Assembly (NCBI GenBank): GCA_002366795.1
Contig: DFBX01000022.1
Coordinates: forward strand, 1-24,190
Length of the DNA stretch: 24,190 nucleotides
Source: Rhodobacteraceae bacterium UBA3069
Lineage (GTDB): Bacteria > Pseudomonadota > Alphaproteobacteria > Rhodobacterales > Rhodobacteraceae
Direction: 5' to 3'
Shown: positions 7,361-16,490 of the stretch, one piece after another
How positions within the stretch are numbered: position 1 is the stretch's first letter
Layout: each line of letters begins with the position of its first letter
Translations under genes and position numbers: made by a program
Notes under the pieces: model-generated
What the model was told of the DNA's origin: nothing
The model's input: the letters and a program-made list of their open reading frames with translations, nothing else
Databases searched by the model: none

Positions 7361-8242
7361 ATGTTGGACACTGAAAACGACGACATTCACCCGCTGTTTC
7401 ACGGCGGGCCGAAAAGCACCGAGTTCAAGAAGCTGCGCAAGCGGATCGTGCAGAACACCCGCGAGGCGATCGAGCAATACGGCATGATCGAACAAGGTGC
7501 GGAGCGGCCGAAATGGCTGGTCTGCCTGTCGGGCGGCAAGGACAGCTATACCCTGCTGGCGGTTCTTCATGAGCTGCAATGGCGCGGCTTGCTGCCGGTG
7601 GACCTGCTGGCCTGCAACCTGGATCAGGGTCAGCCGAATTTCCCCGCAACGGTCCTGCCCGCGTTTCTGGAAAAAATGCAGGTGCCGCACCGGATCGAAT
7701 ATCAGGACACCTATTCCATCGTGAAGGACAAGGTGCCCGAAGGGCGCACCTATTGCGCGCTTTGCTCGCGGTTGCGGCGCGGCAACCTTTACAGAATCGC
7801 ACGCGAGGAAGGCTGCAGCGCCGTGGTGCTGGGCCACCACCGCGACGATATTCTGGAAACATTTTTCATGAATCTCTTTCACGGCGGGCGCCTGGCGACC
7901 ATGCCCCCGAAACTTGTGAACGAAGAAGGCGACCTGTTTGTCTATCGTCCCCTCGCCCATGTCGCCGAGGAAGACTGCGAACGCTTTGCGCGCGGTATGA
8001 ATTACCCGATCATCCCTTGCGATCTGTGCGGGTCGCAAGACGGATTGCAGCGCCAGCAGGTCAAGCAAATCCTTGATGGATGGGAGAAAAACTCCCCCGG
8101 CCGCCGTCAGGTCATGTTCAAATCCCTTATGAACGTGCGCCCCTCGCATATGCTGGATTCGTCGCTGTTCGACTTCGCCGGGTTGACGCGGGGAAAGATC
8201 GAATTTGATCCAAATTCTGTGGAAATGCCGAAACTGCGTTAG
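7361..8242 (+). CDS. ttcA: tRNA 2-thiocytidine synthetase TtcA
   Basis: ATP-dependent enzyme that thiolates cytidine 32 of certain tRNAs. The 293-residue protein has the PP-loop ATP-pyrophosphatase motif SGGKDS (57-62). It also has Cys132-x-x-Cys135 (CALC) and Cys220-x-x-Cys223 (CDLC), the cysteines expected to hold the iron-sulfur cluster and handle sulfur. VVLGHHRDDILETFFMNLFHGG (about 155-176) is the second family hallmark. Length is usual for the family. The gene lies between yidD and the EAL protein and is probably transcribed with the rpmH run, since no terminator is visible before it. One of its usual substrates in bacteria is an arginine tRNA with anticodon ICG, the type encoded at 2347-2423; this is a coincidence of location, not evidence of linkage. 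Confidence 0.96.
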   Translation: MLDTENDDIHPLFHGGPKSTEFKKLRKRIVQNTREAIEQYGMIEQGAERPKWLVCLSGGKDSYTLLAVLHELQWRGLLPVDLLACNLDQGQPNFPATVLPAFLEKMQVPHRIEYQDTYSIVKDKVPEGRTYCALCSRLRRGNLYRIAREEGCSAVVLGHHRDDILETFFMNLFHGGRLATMPPKLVNEEGDLFVYRPLAHVAEEDCERFARGMNYPIIPCDLCGSQDGLQRQQVKQILDGWEKNSPGRRQVMFKSLMNVRPSHMLDSSLFDFAGLTRGKIEFDPNSVEMPKLR

Positions 8243-8300
8243 GCCGCTGTTGAGGATGCGTGGCTAGTTTTGTCCCGAACTGCACCGGGATGATTGCGTT

Positions 8301-9839
8301 ATGGCTTCTCAAAATGCACGGCGCCTCAAGCGTCTGCGCCACCAGCTCAGAACCACTCTTGCAGGGCCGCATGTGCTGGCCTTTCTGCCAGCCATCGTTC
8401 TGGGTGCCTTCTGGATTGGCGGCGAGGGATGGCTGATGGTCATGGCACTGGGGCTGCCGGTGGTCTATGCCATGGCTGGCGGCTTTGGCGGGTCCGACCA
8501 TTCCGGCAGCATCACCCGCGCGCAGGATGCGCAGGATGTGCCGCTGGAAAAACTGCTGGACGATGTGCTGGCGGAATGCGCCGCAAAATCCCGCACCACC
8601 GCCTGTTTCCTCTTGGCACTGGATGATTACGATGAATTGGTGGACCGCTATGGGCAAGCTGCGGCGCAAACAGTGATGACGCGCACCGCCGACCGGCTGG
8701 TCGGGGCGCTTCGCGGCGGCGACCGCGTGCTGACGATGAACAAGGGGCTGTTCGCCGTCGTGCTGGCCCCGGTCCGCCATTTGGATCTTGAGGTTTCGAT
8801 CCAGATGTCCGGTCGCTTGCAACAAGCGGTGGAAGAACCGATTTCCATCGATTCGACCACAGTGTTCATGTCCTGCTCGGTCGGGTTCTGCACCTCGGCG
8901 CGCAATCCGGGCAGTGGCGGCAGCGATTTGATGGCCGCAACCGAGGCGGCTCTGACCGAAGCATGCAACAATGCGCCTTCAGCCATTCGGTCCTACGCAG
9001 AAAGTATGCAAAACGAACGGGTTGCACGCTCTTTGCTGGCGGACGAGGCCGCCGTTGCATTAGAAAACGGCCAGATTCGCGCGTGGTTCCAGCCACAAAT
9101 TTCTACCGACACCGGTTTTGTCACCGGGTTCGAGGCATTGGCCCGCTGGGTCCATCCGGTGCGCGGCGTGATCTCTCCGGCGGAATTCATGCCGATCCTG
9201 GAAGAATCCGGCCAGATGGAACGCTTGTGCGAGGTCATGCTGTACCATGCCATGACCGCGTTGAAAGATTGGGACAAGGTCGGACTTGCAGTGCCTCAGG
9301 TCGGCGTGAACTTCACCAGTCAGGAATTGCGCAATCCCAAGCTGGTCGAAAAGATTCGCTGGGAACTGGACCGTTTCGATGTGGCCGCAGAACGGCTTTC
9401 CGTCGAAGTGCTGGAAACTGTTGTTGCGGCCTCTCCCGATGATACGATTTCCCGTTCGATCAATGGCTTGGCCAAGCTTGGCTGCCATGTGGACTTGGAT
9501 GATTTCGGAACCGGCCATGCCTCGATCTCGTCGATCCGCCGCTTTGCCGTCGGGCGGATCAAGATTGACCGTTCCTTTATCATGAAAGTGGACCGCGACC
9601 CCGAACAGCAGCGCATGGTCGCGGCGATCCTGACCATGGCCGAGCGGCTGGAACTGGACACGCTGGCCGAAGGCGTCGAAACCGTCGGCGAACACGCTAT
9701 GCTGGCGCAGCTTGGCTGCGGCCATGTGCAAGGATTTGGCATCGCCCGCCCGATGCCCTTGGAACAGACCTTCGACTGGATGCGCGCACACAACACCAAG
9801 ATCGAGGACACGCCCAAGATCAGCCGTTCGGGCAACTGA
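8301..9839 (+). CDS. EAL-domain c-di-GMP phosphodiesterase with degenerate GGDEF domain
   Basis: Membrane-anchored signalling protein of 512 residues. Two transmembrane helices lie at about 24-40 and 43-60. A GGDEF-fold domain (about 85-230) follows, but the active-site loop reads NKGLF (147-151) in place of GGDEF, so cyclase activity is unlikely. The nearby RGGD at 138-141 is the preceding helix and not the catalytic loop. The EAL domain (about 245-500) looks active: FEALARW (277-283), an Asn in GVNFTS, E-x-L-E in SVEVLET, DDFGTG (400-405), KIDRSF (421-426) and LAEGVET. It should hydrolyse c-di-GMP, perhaps tuned by the inactive GGDEF half. It sits 58 bases after ttcA and 120 before yidC, with no obvious functional tie to either. 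Confidence 0.93.
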   Translation: MASQNARRLKRLRHQLRTTLAGPHVLAFLPAIVLGAFWIGGEGWLMVMALGLPVVYAMAGGFGGSDHSGSITRAQDAQDVPLEKLLDDVLAECAAKSRTTACFLLALDDYDELVDRYGQAAAQTVMTRTADRLVGALRGGDRVLTMNKGLFAVVLAPVRHLDLEVSIQMSGRLQQAVEEPISIDSTTVFMSCSVGFCTSARNPGSGGSDLMAATEAALTEACNNAPSAIRSYAESMQNERVARSLLADEAAVALENGQIRAWFQPQISTDTGFVTGFEALARWVHPVRGVISPAEFMPILEESGQMERLCEVMLYHAMTALKDWDKVGLAVPQVGVNFTSQELRNPKLVEKIRWELDRFDVAAERLSVEVLETVVAASPDDTISRSINGLAKLGCHVDLDDFGTGHASISSIRRFAVGRIKIDRSFIMKVDRDPEQQRMVAAILTMAERLELDTLAEGVETVGEHAMLAQLGCGHVQGFGIARPMPLEQTFDWMRAHNTKIEDTPKISRSGN

Positions 9840-9959
9840 TATGAAAACAGGGCGATTCGTGATCAGCATAGGGGCCTGAAACCCAATAACCGCTTGACCT
9901 TTGGGGCTGCACTCTGTTGAACCCCTCGTGATATTCTCACGGACAGGCAAGGCTCTCTA

Positions 9960-11765
9960 ATGGAAAACCAGAATAAGAACCTAATCCTCGCCACGGTACT
10001 CAGCTTCTTGGTGATCGTGGTATGGTTCGTGCTGTTCCCGCCCCCCGAGCCGGTGGAAGACCCGAACGCACCAGCCGTCACCGCGCAAGATGGGACCACG
10101 GCACCGGTTGCACCGCAGGCCGCGCCCACCACCACGGCGGCGCAACCCGTTGCCACACCCGCCACGGACGCGCCCCGCATTGCCATCAACACCCCCCGAA
10201 TCGAAGGTTCGATCTCGCTTCTGGGTGGGCGCATCGACCAGATCGCGCTGAAAGACTACCGTGATACGCTGGACGCAGGGGCAGACATCGTCGATGTGAT
10301 GCGCCCCGTCGGCACGCAGGATGCCTATTATGCGCTGTTCGGTTGGTCGCCCTCGACCGGACTGACGCTGGATGCAGTGCCTTCGCCCGACACGGTCTGG
10401 ACCGCACCCGAAGGTGCAACCCTATCCCCCGACAGCCCCGTGACCTTGACTTGGGACAATGGTGCCGGCCTGACCTTTACCCGCCAGATTTCGGTCGATC
10501 AGGACTATATGTTCACCGTCACGCAATCGGTTCAGAACGCATCGGGTAGCACCGTGTCGCTGGCCCCTTATGGTACGCTGACCCGCCACGGCACCCCGTC
10601 GGACCTCAAGAAATTTTTTATCCTGCACGAGGGCACCGTGGCCATGGCCGATGGCACCCTTGAAGAGCAGACCTACAAGAACATCGCCAAATTCGATTAC
10701 AACTATGCGCAGGGCGCCAAGGCCGAAGTGACCACCACGGAGCAGTCCGGCTGGATCGGCTTCACCGACCACTATTGGCTGTCTGCCCTGATCCCTGCCG
10801 ATGATCAGCCCGTCCGCCAGATTAACAAATTCATCGAATCGCGCGACATCTATCAAACCGCAGCCCTGATGCCGACGCAGACCGTAGCGGACGGTACGGA
10901 TACCTCGATCACCACCCGCCTGTTCGTCGGCGCAAAGGAATGGGAAACGCTCAGACATTACCAGAACGAGGAAGGCGTCGCCGGTTTCGTCGACTCGATC
11001 GACTGGGGCTGGTTCTTTTTCCTGACCAAGCCGATCTTCGCACTGTTGCACAAGCTGCACGCGCTGATCGGCAACATGGGCTGGGCCATCATCGCGCTGA
11101 CCTTCATCCTCAAGGGCATCGTCTTTCCGCTGGCATATAAATCCTATGCCTCCATGGCGAAGATGAAAGAGCTTCAGCCGAAAATGGAGAAGCTGAAGGC
11201 GGAAGCAGGCGATGACCGCCAGAAGGTGCAGCAGGGCATGATGGAGCTGTACAAGAAGGAAAAGGTGAACCCCGCCTCGGGCTGTCTGCCGATCCTGATC
11301 CAGATCCCGATCTTCTTCTCGCTCTACAAGGTGATCTTCGTCACGCTGGAACTGCGCCATGCGCCGTGGATCGGCTGGATTCGCGACCTGTCCGCACCCG
11401 ATCCTTCGTCGATCTTGAACCTGTTCGGCCTCCTGCCCTTTGCTGCGCCTGATCCCAGCTCAATCCTGGCCTTCATCTCGCTTGGCATTCTGCCGATCCT
11501 GCTGGGAATCTCGATGTGGTTGCAACAGAAACTGAACCCGGCCCCCACCGACGCCACACAGGCGATGATCTTTGCATGGATGCCTTGGGTCTTCATGTTC
11601 ATGCTGGGCGGCTTTGCCAGCGGCTTGGTCATTTACTGGATCACCAACAACACGATAACTTTCATCCAGCAGTATTCGATCATGCGGCTGCACGGGTATA
11701 AGCCGGACGTGTTTGGCAACATCAGGAAAAGCTTTAGTAAAAAATCGAAGGAAGAGACCAAGTGA
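9960..11765 (+). CDS. yidC: Membrane protein insertase YidC
   Basis: Inner-membrane insertase that works with SecYEG or alone to insert and fold membrane proteins. The 601-residue protein has an N-terminal signal-anchor helix (about 8-25). A Pro/Ala/Thr-rich linker follows, then the large periplasmic beta domain (about 75-340), which is typical of Gram-negative YidC. The conserved C-terminal insertase core begins at GWFFFLTKPIFALLHKLHALIGNMGWAIIAL-like sequence. It includes the charged cytoplasmic hairpin (MAKMKELQPKMEKLK) and four further helices, ending in a basic tail. The GTG start of the MOSC gene overlaps its stop by four bases. AAGG lies about 10 bases before the ATG. Confidence 0.97.
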   Translation: MENQNKNLILATVLSFLVIVVWFVLFPPPEPVEDPNAPAVTAQDGTTAPVAPQAAPTTTAAQPVATPATDAPRIAINTPRIEGSISLLGGRIDQIALKDYRDTLDAGADIVDVMRPVGTQDAYYALFGWSPSTGLTLDAVPSPDTVWTAPEGATLSPDSPVTLTWDNGAGLTFTRQISVDQDYMFTVTQSVQNASGSTVSLAPYGTLTRHGTPSDLKKFFILHEGTVAMADGTLEEQTYKNIAKFDYNYAQGAKAEVTTTEQSGWIGFTDHYWLSALIPADDQPVRQINKFIESRDIYQTAALMPTQTVADGTDTSITTRLFVGAKEWETLRHYQNEEGVAGFVDSIDWGWFFFLTKPIFALLHKLHALIGNMGWAIIALTFILKGIVFPLAYKSYASMAKMKELQPKMEKLKAEAGDDRQKVQQGMMELYKKEKVNPASGCLPILIQIPIFFSLYKVIFVTLELRHAPWIGWIRDLSAPDPSSILNLFGLLPFAAPDPSSILAFISLGILPILLGISMWLQQKLNPAPTDATQAMIFAWMPWVFMFMLGGFASGLVIYWITNNTITFIQQYSIMRLHGYKPDVFGNIRKSFSKKSKEETK

Positions 11766-12508
11766 CGGCCACGCTTACCCATATCTTCCGGCACCCGATC
11801 AAGTCGATCGGGGTTGAGGAAATGGAAAACGCGCCCCTGCGAACGGGGCGCGTTCTGCCTTTGGACCGCACCTTTGCCGTGACGCATGAAGGTGCGAAAT
11901 TCACAGGTGCGCCAGCACATTGGCAAAGCAAAAGCAATTTCATTCGCGGGGTTGCGGGGCCAGAACTGATGGCCGTCACGGCCCGCTGCCACGACGGGCA
12001 AATCACCCTGTCGCACCCGCGCCAGCCGGATCTGACCATTGATCCGGCCTGTGACGGACCTTTGCTGATCGACTGGCTGCGCCCGCTTTGGCCCGCCAAT
12101 CGCCCCGATCCCATTGCGCTTGTGCCTGCGCCGGGCCATGGGTTGACCGATGTGCCGCAACCCTATCTCTCCATCGGCAGCCTTTCGACCCTGCGCGCCC
12201 TGTCAGACCGCGTCGGCACCGACCTGTCCCAACATCGGTTCCGCGCGAATCTTTGGATCGATGGCTGGCCACCCCTGCACGAACGTGACCTGATCGGCAA
12301 ACATATCCGCATCGGCGACGCGCTGCTGAAGGTGGCTGAGCCTATCACGCGCTGCCGCGCCACTTGCGCGAATCCCGAAACCGGCGCTGTCGATGCCGAG
12401 GTCCCGGATGCGCTTGACGCCGCCTGGCAACATCAGGATTTCGGCATCTATGCCGCGGTCGTCGAACCCGGCCAGATCACCCGCGGCGACGCGGTAAAGG
12501 AGGCGTAA
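11762..12508 (+). CDS. MOSC-domain protein
   Basis: Protein of 248 residues of the MOSC family (molybdenum-cofactor-sulfurase C-terminal fold), with the N-terminal beta-barrel domain at about 1-90 (HIFRHPIKSIG and LDRTFAVTHEG). The MOSC core at about 120-245 contains RFRANLWIDG and a RCRATCANPETG segment where related proteins carry a conserved cysteine. Such proteins bind sulfur or molybdenum cofactor; some reduce N-hydroxylated substrates. The exact role here is unknown. It starts with GTG inside the yidC stop (GTGA) and ends in the yihA start (TAATG), so it is fully embedded in a coupled operon. This yidC-MOSC-yihA order is common in Rhodobacterales. Confidence 0.9.
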   Translation: MTATLTHIFRHPIKSIGVEEMENAPLRTGRVLPLDRTFAVTHEGAKFTGAPAHWQSKSNFIRGVAGPELMAVTARCHDGQITLSHPRQPDLTIDPACDGPLLIDWLRPLWPANRPDPIALVPAPGHGLTDVPQPYLSIGSLSTLRALSDRVGTDLSQHRFRANLWIDGWPPLHERDLIGKHIRIGDALLKVAEPITRCRATCANPETGAVDAEVPDALDAAWQHQDFGIYAAVVEPGQITRGDAVKEA

Positions 12509-13155
12509 TGCAACTTCCCTTCCCTCTTGTCGAAGACCCGGATAAGGACGCGCTGGAGCGCGGCCGCAAGCTGTTCGCGGGCGAGACCGATTTCGTCAAA
12601 GGCGTGGTCGCCATGTCCGGCCTGCCCCCCGCCGACCGGATGGAGGTCTGCTTTGCAGGCCGATCCAACGTGGGGAAATCCAGCCTTATCAACGCGCTGA
12701 CCGGCCGCAAGGGTCTCGCGCGCGCATCGAACACGCCGGGCCGCACGCAGGAAATCAACTTTTTCACTGCGGGCGACCTCTATTTGGTGGACCTTCCCGG
12801 CTATGGTTTCGCCAATGCGCCGGTGGCGGTGGTCGAAAAATGGCAGCGACTGTTGAAACAATACCTGTCGGGCCGCCAGACCCTGCGCCGTGCTTTCGTG
12901 CTGATCGACACCCGTCATGGCATCAAGAAGGTGGACGAGGAAATCCTCTCCTTGCTGGACAGCGCCGCCGTGACCTTTCAGGTGGTGATGACCAAGGCCG
13001 ACAAGGTGAAAGCCGCCGATCAGGAAAAGGTGCTGGCGCAGGTGCGTCAGGCCCTGTCGAAACATCCCGCCGCCTTCCCCGAGATCATCCTGACCTCCTC
13101 GGAAAAGGGCGATGGTATCCCGACCCTGCGCAGCGTCATCGCCGATCTGGACTGA
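12508..13155 (+). CDS. yihA: Ribosome biogenesis GTPase YihA/YsxC (EngB)
   Basis: Essential-type GTPase that helps assemble the large ribosomal subunit. All G motifs are present in the 215-residue protein: G1 GRSNVGKS (51-58), G2 with Thr in NTPGRT (75-80), G3 DLPGYG (95-100), G4 TKAD (162-165) and a G5-like SSEKGDG near the C-terminus. Length is right for the family. The ATG shares its first base with the TAA of the MOSC gene, preceded by GTAAAGGAGG, an excellent ribosome binding site inside the MOSC coding end. It is the last gene of the plus-strand run, followed by a strong terminator. Confidence 0.97.
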   Translation: MQLPFPLVEDPDKDALERGRKLFAGETDFVKGVVAMSGLPPADRMEVCFAGRSNVGKSSLINALTGRKGLARASNTPGRTQEINFFTAGDLYLVDLPGYGFANAPVAVVEKWQRLLKQYLSGRQTLRRAFVLIDTRHGIKKVDEEILSLLDSAAVTFQVVMTKADKVKAADQEKVLAQVRQALSKHPAAFPEIILTSSEKGDGIPTLRSVIADLD

Positions 13156-13194
13156 CGCAATTTCAGCCCATCGGCCTATTGGAAGGCAGACATG

Positions 13195-13232
13195 AAAAGC
13201 CCCCGCCCGAAATATCGGACGGGGGCTTTTTT
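13195..13232. terminator. Bidirectional intrinsic terminator between yihA and katG
   Basis: A GC-rich stem (AGCCCCCG paired with CGGGGGCT, extended by CCGA/TCGG past one mismatch) with a four-base loop is flanked by AAAA on the left and TTTTTT on the right. It can terminate both the yihA run on the plus strand and katG on the minus strand. Confidence 0.92.
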
Positions 13233-13244
13233 GCTTCGGTTGGA

Positions 13245-15419
13245 TCAGGCCAAGTCGAAACGGTCTGCGTTCATGACCTTGGTCCATGCAGCAACAAAAT
13301 CGCGCACGAATTTTTCGCCCGCATCGTCCTGGGCATAGACCTCGGCATAGGCGCGCAAAATCGCGTTGGACCCGAACACCAGATCGACGCGGCTGGCGGT
13401 CCATTTCACCGCACCGCTGCTGCGGTCGCGGATTTCATAGCTGCCGCTATCGACGGGCACCCATTCGTTCGCCATATCCGTCAGGTTCACGAAAAAGTCC
13501 GTGGTCAGCGCACCGGGACGGTCGGTGACCACGCCATGGTCAGTGCCGCCGTGGTTGGTGCCCAGCACCCGCATACCGCCGACAAGCACAGTCATTTCCG
13601 GCGCGGTCAGCCCCAGAAGCTGCGCACGATCCAGCAGCATCTCCTCGGCCGAGACGACATAGTCATTCTTCAGCCAGTTGCGGAACCCATCAGCCAGCGG
13701 TTCAAGCGCTTCAAAGCTATCCGCATCGGTCTGCTCGGGCGAGGCATCGCCGCGTCCCGGCGCAAAGGGCACGTCCACGTCAAAACCGGCGGCCTTGATA
13801 GACTGCTCCAGCCCCACGTTCCCCGCCAGCACGATCACATCCGCCACGGATGCGCCGGCCTCGGCGGCGATAGGCTCCAGCTTGGCCAGAACAGCGGCCA
13901 GACGGGCGGGCTCGTTGCCTTCCCAATCCTTTTGCGGTGCTAGACGGATGCGCGCGCCATTGGCACCGCCCCGCATGTCAGACCCGCGATAGGTGCGGGC
14001 GCTATCCCATGCGGTTGCGATCATGTCAGCCGCACCCAGACCGGCGGCGGCGATTTTCGCCTTCACCGCATCCACGTCATAGCCGGTGGACCCTGCGGGG
14101 ATCGGGTCTTGCCAGATCAGGTCTTCGGACGGAACATCCGGCCCCACCCAGCGGGCTTTCGGCCCCATGTCGCGGTGGGTTAGCTTGAACCATGCGCGGG
14201 CAAAGCAATCGTCGAAATAGGCCGGGTAGGCCATGAATTTCTCGCATATGGCGCGATATGCCGGGTCCACCTTCATCGCCATGTCGGCGTCGGTCATGAT
14301 TGGCTTGGTCTTGATCGAGGGGTCTTCGACATCGGCTGGCATGTCTTCCTCGGCGATGTCCACCGGCTCCCACTGCCATGCGCCTGCGGGGGATTTCTTC
14401 AGCTCCCACTCGTGGCCGAACAGCATGTCAAAATAGCCCATGTCCCACTTGGTCGGGTTCGCGGTCCATGCACCCTCGATGCCGGAAACCACCTGGTCGC
14501 GGCCGATCGAACGACCCTTGGTGTTGAACCAGCCCATGCCTTGCACTTCGGGGCCTGCGGCCTCTGGCTCTGGCGACAGGTTGGCCGCGTCGCCATTGCC
14601 GTGGCATTTGCCAATGGTGTGGCCGCCGGCGGTCAGGGCAGCGGTTTCCTCGTCATCCATGGCCATACGGGCAAAAGTTTCACGCACCTGCGCAGCGGTG
14701 GCCATCGGGTCGGGCTTGCCGTTCACGCCTTCGGGGTTCACGTAAATCAGGCCCATCTGCACGGCGGCCAACGGGTGTTCCATGGTGTCCGGCTTCGACA
14801 CATCGTCATAACGGCTGTCGGATGGCGCCAGCCATTCCTTTTCCACACCCCAATAGGTGTCCTTTTCAGGGTGCCAGATGTCTTCGCGGCCAAAGGCGAA
14901 GCCATAGGTTTTCAGCCCCGCGACCTCATAGGCGATGGTGCCGGACAGGATCATCAGGTCGGCCCAGGAAATCTTGTTGCCGTATTTCTTCTTGATCGGC
15001 CACAGCAGGCGGCGCCCCTTGTCGGTGTTCACATTATCGGGCCAGCTGTTCAGCGGGGCGAAACGCTGATTACCGGTGCCGCCACCGCCGCGCCCGTCGG
15101 CCAGCCGGTAAGACCCCGCCGCGTGCCACGCCACCCGCGCGAACATTCCCACATACGATCCCCAGTCAGCCGGCCACCATTCCTGGCTTTCAGTCATCAA
15201 TGCGCGCAGATCGTTCTTCAGCGCCTCGACATCCAGTTTCGCCAGCTCGGCGCGGTAATCGAAGTCAGGGCCAAGGGGATTGGTCTTGCGGTCGTGCTGG
15301 TGCAGGATGTCAAGGTTCAGTGCCTGCGGCCACCATGCCATGACAGAATTGCCCTGTTCGGTGTTCCCACCATGCATCACGGGACATTTGCCAGCGGTGT
15401 TGATGTCATTTCCATCCAT
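13245..15419 (-). CDS. katG: Catalase-peroxidase
   Basis: Bifunctional haem enzyme of 724 residues that removes hydrogen peroxide. In the N-terminal catalytic domain the distal triad is Arg95, Trp98, His99 (FARVAWHAAGSYR). The Met-Tyr-Trp adduct that gives KatG its catalase activity can be completed by Tyr226 (LIYVNPEG) and Met252 (RMAMDDEE). His267 (GGHTIGKCHG) is the proximal haem ligand. The C-terminal domain is the usual haem-less duplicate. The frame stays open to 15506, but the start at 15419 (MDGNDIN) is preceded by GAAGGAA and matches family N-termini. It is divergent from oxyR, its expected activator, and ends at a terminator shared with yihA. Nothing suggests damage. Confidence 0.97.
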   Translation of the reverse strand: MDGNDINTAGKCPVMHGGNTEQGNSVMAWWPQALNLDILHQHDRKTNPLGPDFDYRAELAKLDVEALKNDLRALMTESQEWWPADWGSYVGMFARVAWHAAGSYRLADGRGGGGTGNQRFAPLNSWPDNVNTDKGRRLLWPIKKKYGNKISWADLMILSGTIAYEVAGLKTYGFAFGREDIWHPEKDTYWGVEKEWLAPSDSRYDDVSKPDTMEHPLAAVQMGLIYVNPEGVNGKPDPMATAAQVRETFARMAMDDEETAALTAGGHTIGKCHGNGDAANLSPEPEAAGPEVQGMGWFNTKGRSIGRDQVVSGIEGAWTANPTKWDMGYFDMLFGHEWELKKSPAGAWQWEPVDIAEEDMPADVEDPSIKTKPIMTDADMAMKVDPAYRAICEKFMAYPAYFDDCFARAWFKLTHRDMGPKARWVGPDVPSEDLIWQDPIPAGSTGYDVDAVKAKIAAAGLGAADMIATAWDSARTYRGSDMRGGANGARIRLAPQKDWEGNEPARLAAVLAKLEPIAAEAGASVADVIVLAGNVGLEQSIKAAGFDVDVPFAPGRGDASPEQTDADSFEALEPLADGFRNWLKNDYVVSAEEMLLDRAQLLGLTAPEMTVLVGGMRVLGTNHGGTDHGVVTDRPGALTTDFFVNLTDMANEWVPVDSGSYEIRDRSSGAVKWTASRVDLVFGSNAILRAYAEVYAQDDAGEKFVRDFVAAWTKVMNADRFDLA

Positions 15420-15587
15420 GATCGTATTCCTTCGTTGAGGCGCGGACGCCTTTGGTGATTCTGTCGCTGCGGGACGGGTGCGAATAGCTGCGACCCGCCC
15501 TCGCAAAGCGCAGATTGCCTTGCAATTGTATCACTTTTGGGAATTAATTAAATTTTGTTTTTCCAATACCTACGATAAGCTACAGTT
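15420..15587. promoter_or_regulatory. Divergent katG-oxyR control region with candidate operators
   Basis: This 168-base region separates divergent katG and oxyR. A perfect inverted repeat ATTGC-N3-GCAAT lies at 15514-15526, and an AT-rich core (15540-15560) likely holds the promoters. At 15575-15589, ATAA-N7-TTAT has the spacing of an OxyR half-operator (ATAG-N7-CTAT) and overlaps the oxyR start codon, with CAAT seven bases further left. OxyR control of this region is expected from the gene pair; which repeat is the operator is a guess. Confidence 0.5.
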
Positions 15588-16490
15588 ATGAAAACTCTGA
15601 CCATGAAACATCTGCGCTATTTCGAGGCGCTGTCGCGGATCGGCCATTTTGGCCGTGCTGCGAATGAATGCGCTATCTCGCAGCCTGCACTTTCCGTGCA
15701 AATGAAGGAACTTGAGGCGCTGATCGGTGCGCCGCTGATCGAACGCGGCGCACGCCAGATCCGGCTGACGGGGCTGGGGGATGCACTGGCCGAACGGGCC
15801 CGCGACATCCTGCGCGCCGTGGACGAGATCGAGGATCTGACCCGCACATCGCAGGGCGCCTTGGCCGGGCGGCTTCGGATCGGGGTGATTCCCACCATCG
15901 CGCCCTACCTGCTGCCAGGACTTATTCAGGATTTGAACACGCAGCTACCCAATATCGACATCTGGCCGCGCGAGGCGGTGACCCGCACGCTGCTGAACGA
16001 CCTGATGGGCGGTCAGTTGGACGTGGCCATCGTCGCCCTGCCCGTATCGGAACCCTCCTTGCACGAAGAGCCGCTTTTCGACGAGGAATTCGTGCTGGTC
16101 CGCCCCGAGTCAGAGGCAAACCTGCCCGCCCCCAACCCAGAAACCCTGCGCGAGATGCGTCTACTGCTTCTGGAGGAAGGGCACTGTTTCCGCGATCAGG
16201 CGCTGTCCTTTTGCAACATCGGCACAAAGCCGCCGCGCGATCTGATGGAGGGGAGTTCCCTGTCCACGCTGGTGCAGATGGTCGGCGCGGGTATCGGTGT
16301 CACACTGATTCCGGAGATGGCGCTGCCCGTCGAAACACGCGCCGCGCCGGTTTCGGTGCAGCGCCTGCCCGCCCCGCGCCCCAGCCGCACGGTTGGCATG
16401 ATCTGGCGGAAATCCACGCCGCTTGCGGGGCAATTGTCGGAACTGGCGCAGCGGGTCCGGCAGTTTGGCAAATCTCAATACGGCCAATAG
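15588..16490 (+). CDS. oxyR: OxyR-type LysR regulator (peroxide sensor)
   Basis: LysR-family regulator of 300 residues. An N-terminal winged helix-turn-helix (about 5-65, with HFGRAANECAISQPALSVQMKELE-like sequence) precedes a substrate-binding-fold sensing domain. The decisive feature is Cys200 and Cys209 in EEGHCFRDQALSFC, the spacing of the peroxide-sensing disulfide pair of E. coli OxyR (Cys199/Cys208). It should therefore be oxidised by hydrogen peroxide and activate divergent katG. No strong ribosome binding site precedes the ATG at 15588. A second ATG at 15603 is possible, but family N-termini favour the first. Its 3' end overlaps the decayed ligase gene on the other strand by 16 bases. 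Confidence 0.94.
   Translation: MKTLTMKHLRYFEALSRIGHFGRAANECAISQPALSVQMKELEALIGAPLIERGARQIRLTGLGDALAERARDILRAVDEIEDLTRTSQGALAGRLRIGVIPTIAPYLLPGLIQDLNTQLPNIDIWPREAVTRTLLNDLMGGQLDVAIVALPVSEPSLHEEPLFDEEFVLVRPESEANLPAPNPETLREMRLLLLEEGHCFRDQALSFCNIGTKPPRDLMEGSSLSTLVQMVGAGIGVTLIPEMALPVETRAAPVSVQRLPAPRPSRTVGMIWRKSTPLAGQLSELAQRVRQFGKSQYGQ

Noticed and set aside
14412..15458. 348-codon plus-strand frame opposite katG
   Set aside because: It mirrors the katG coding sequence and contains no family motif.
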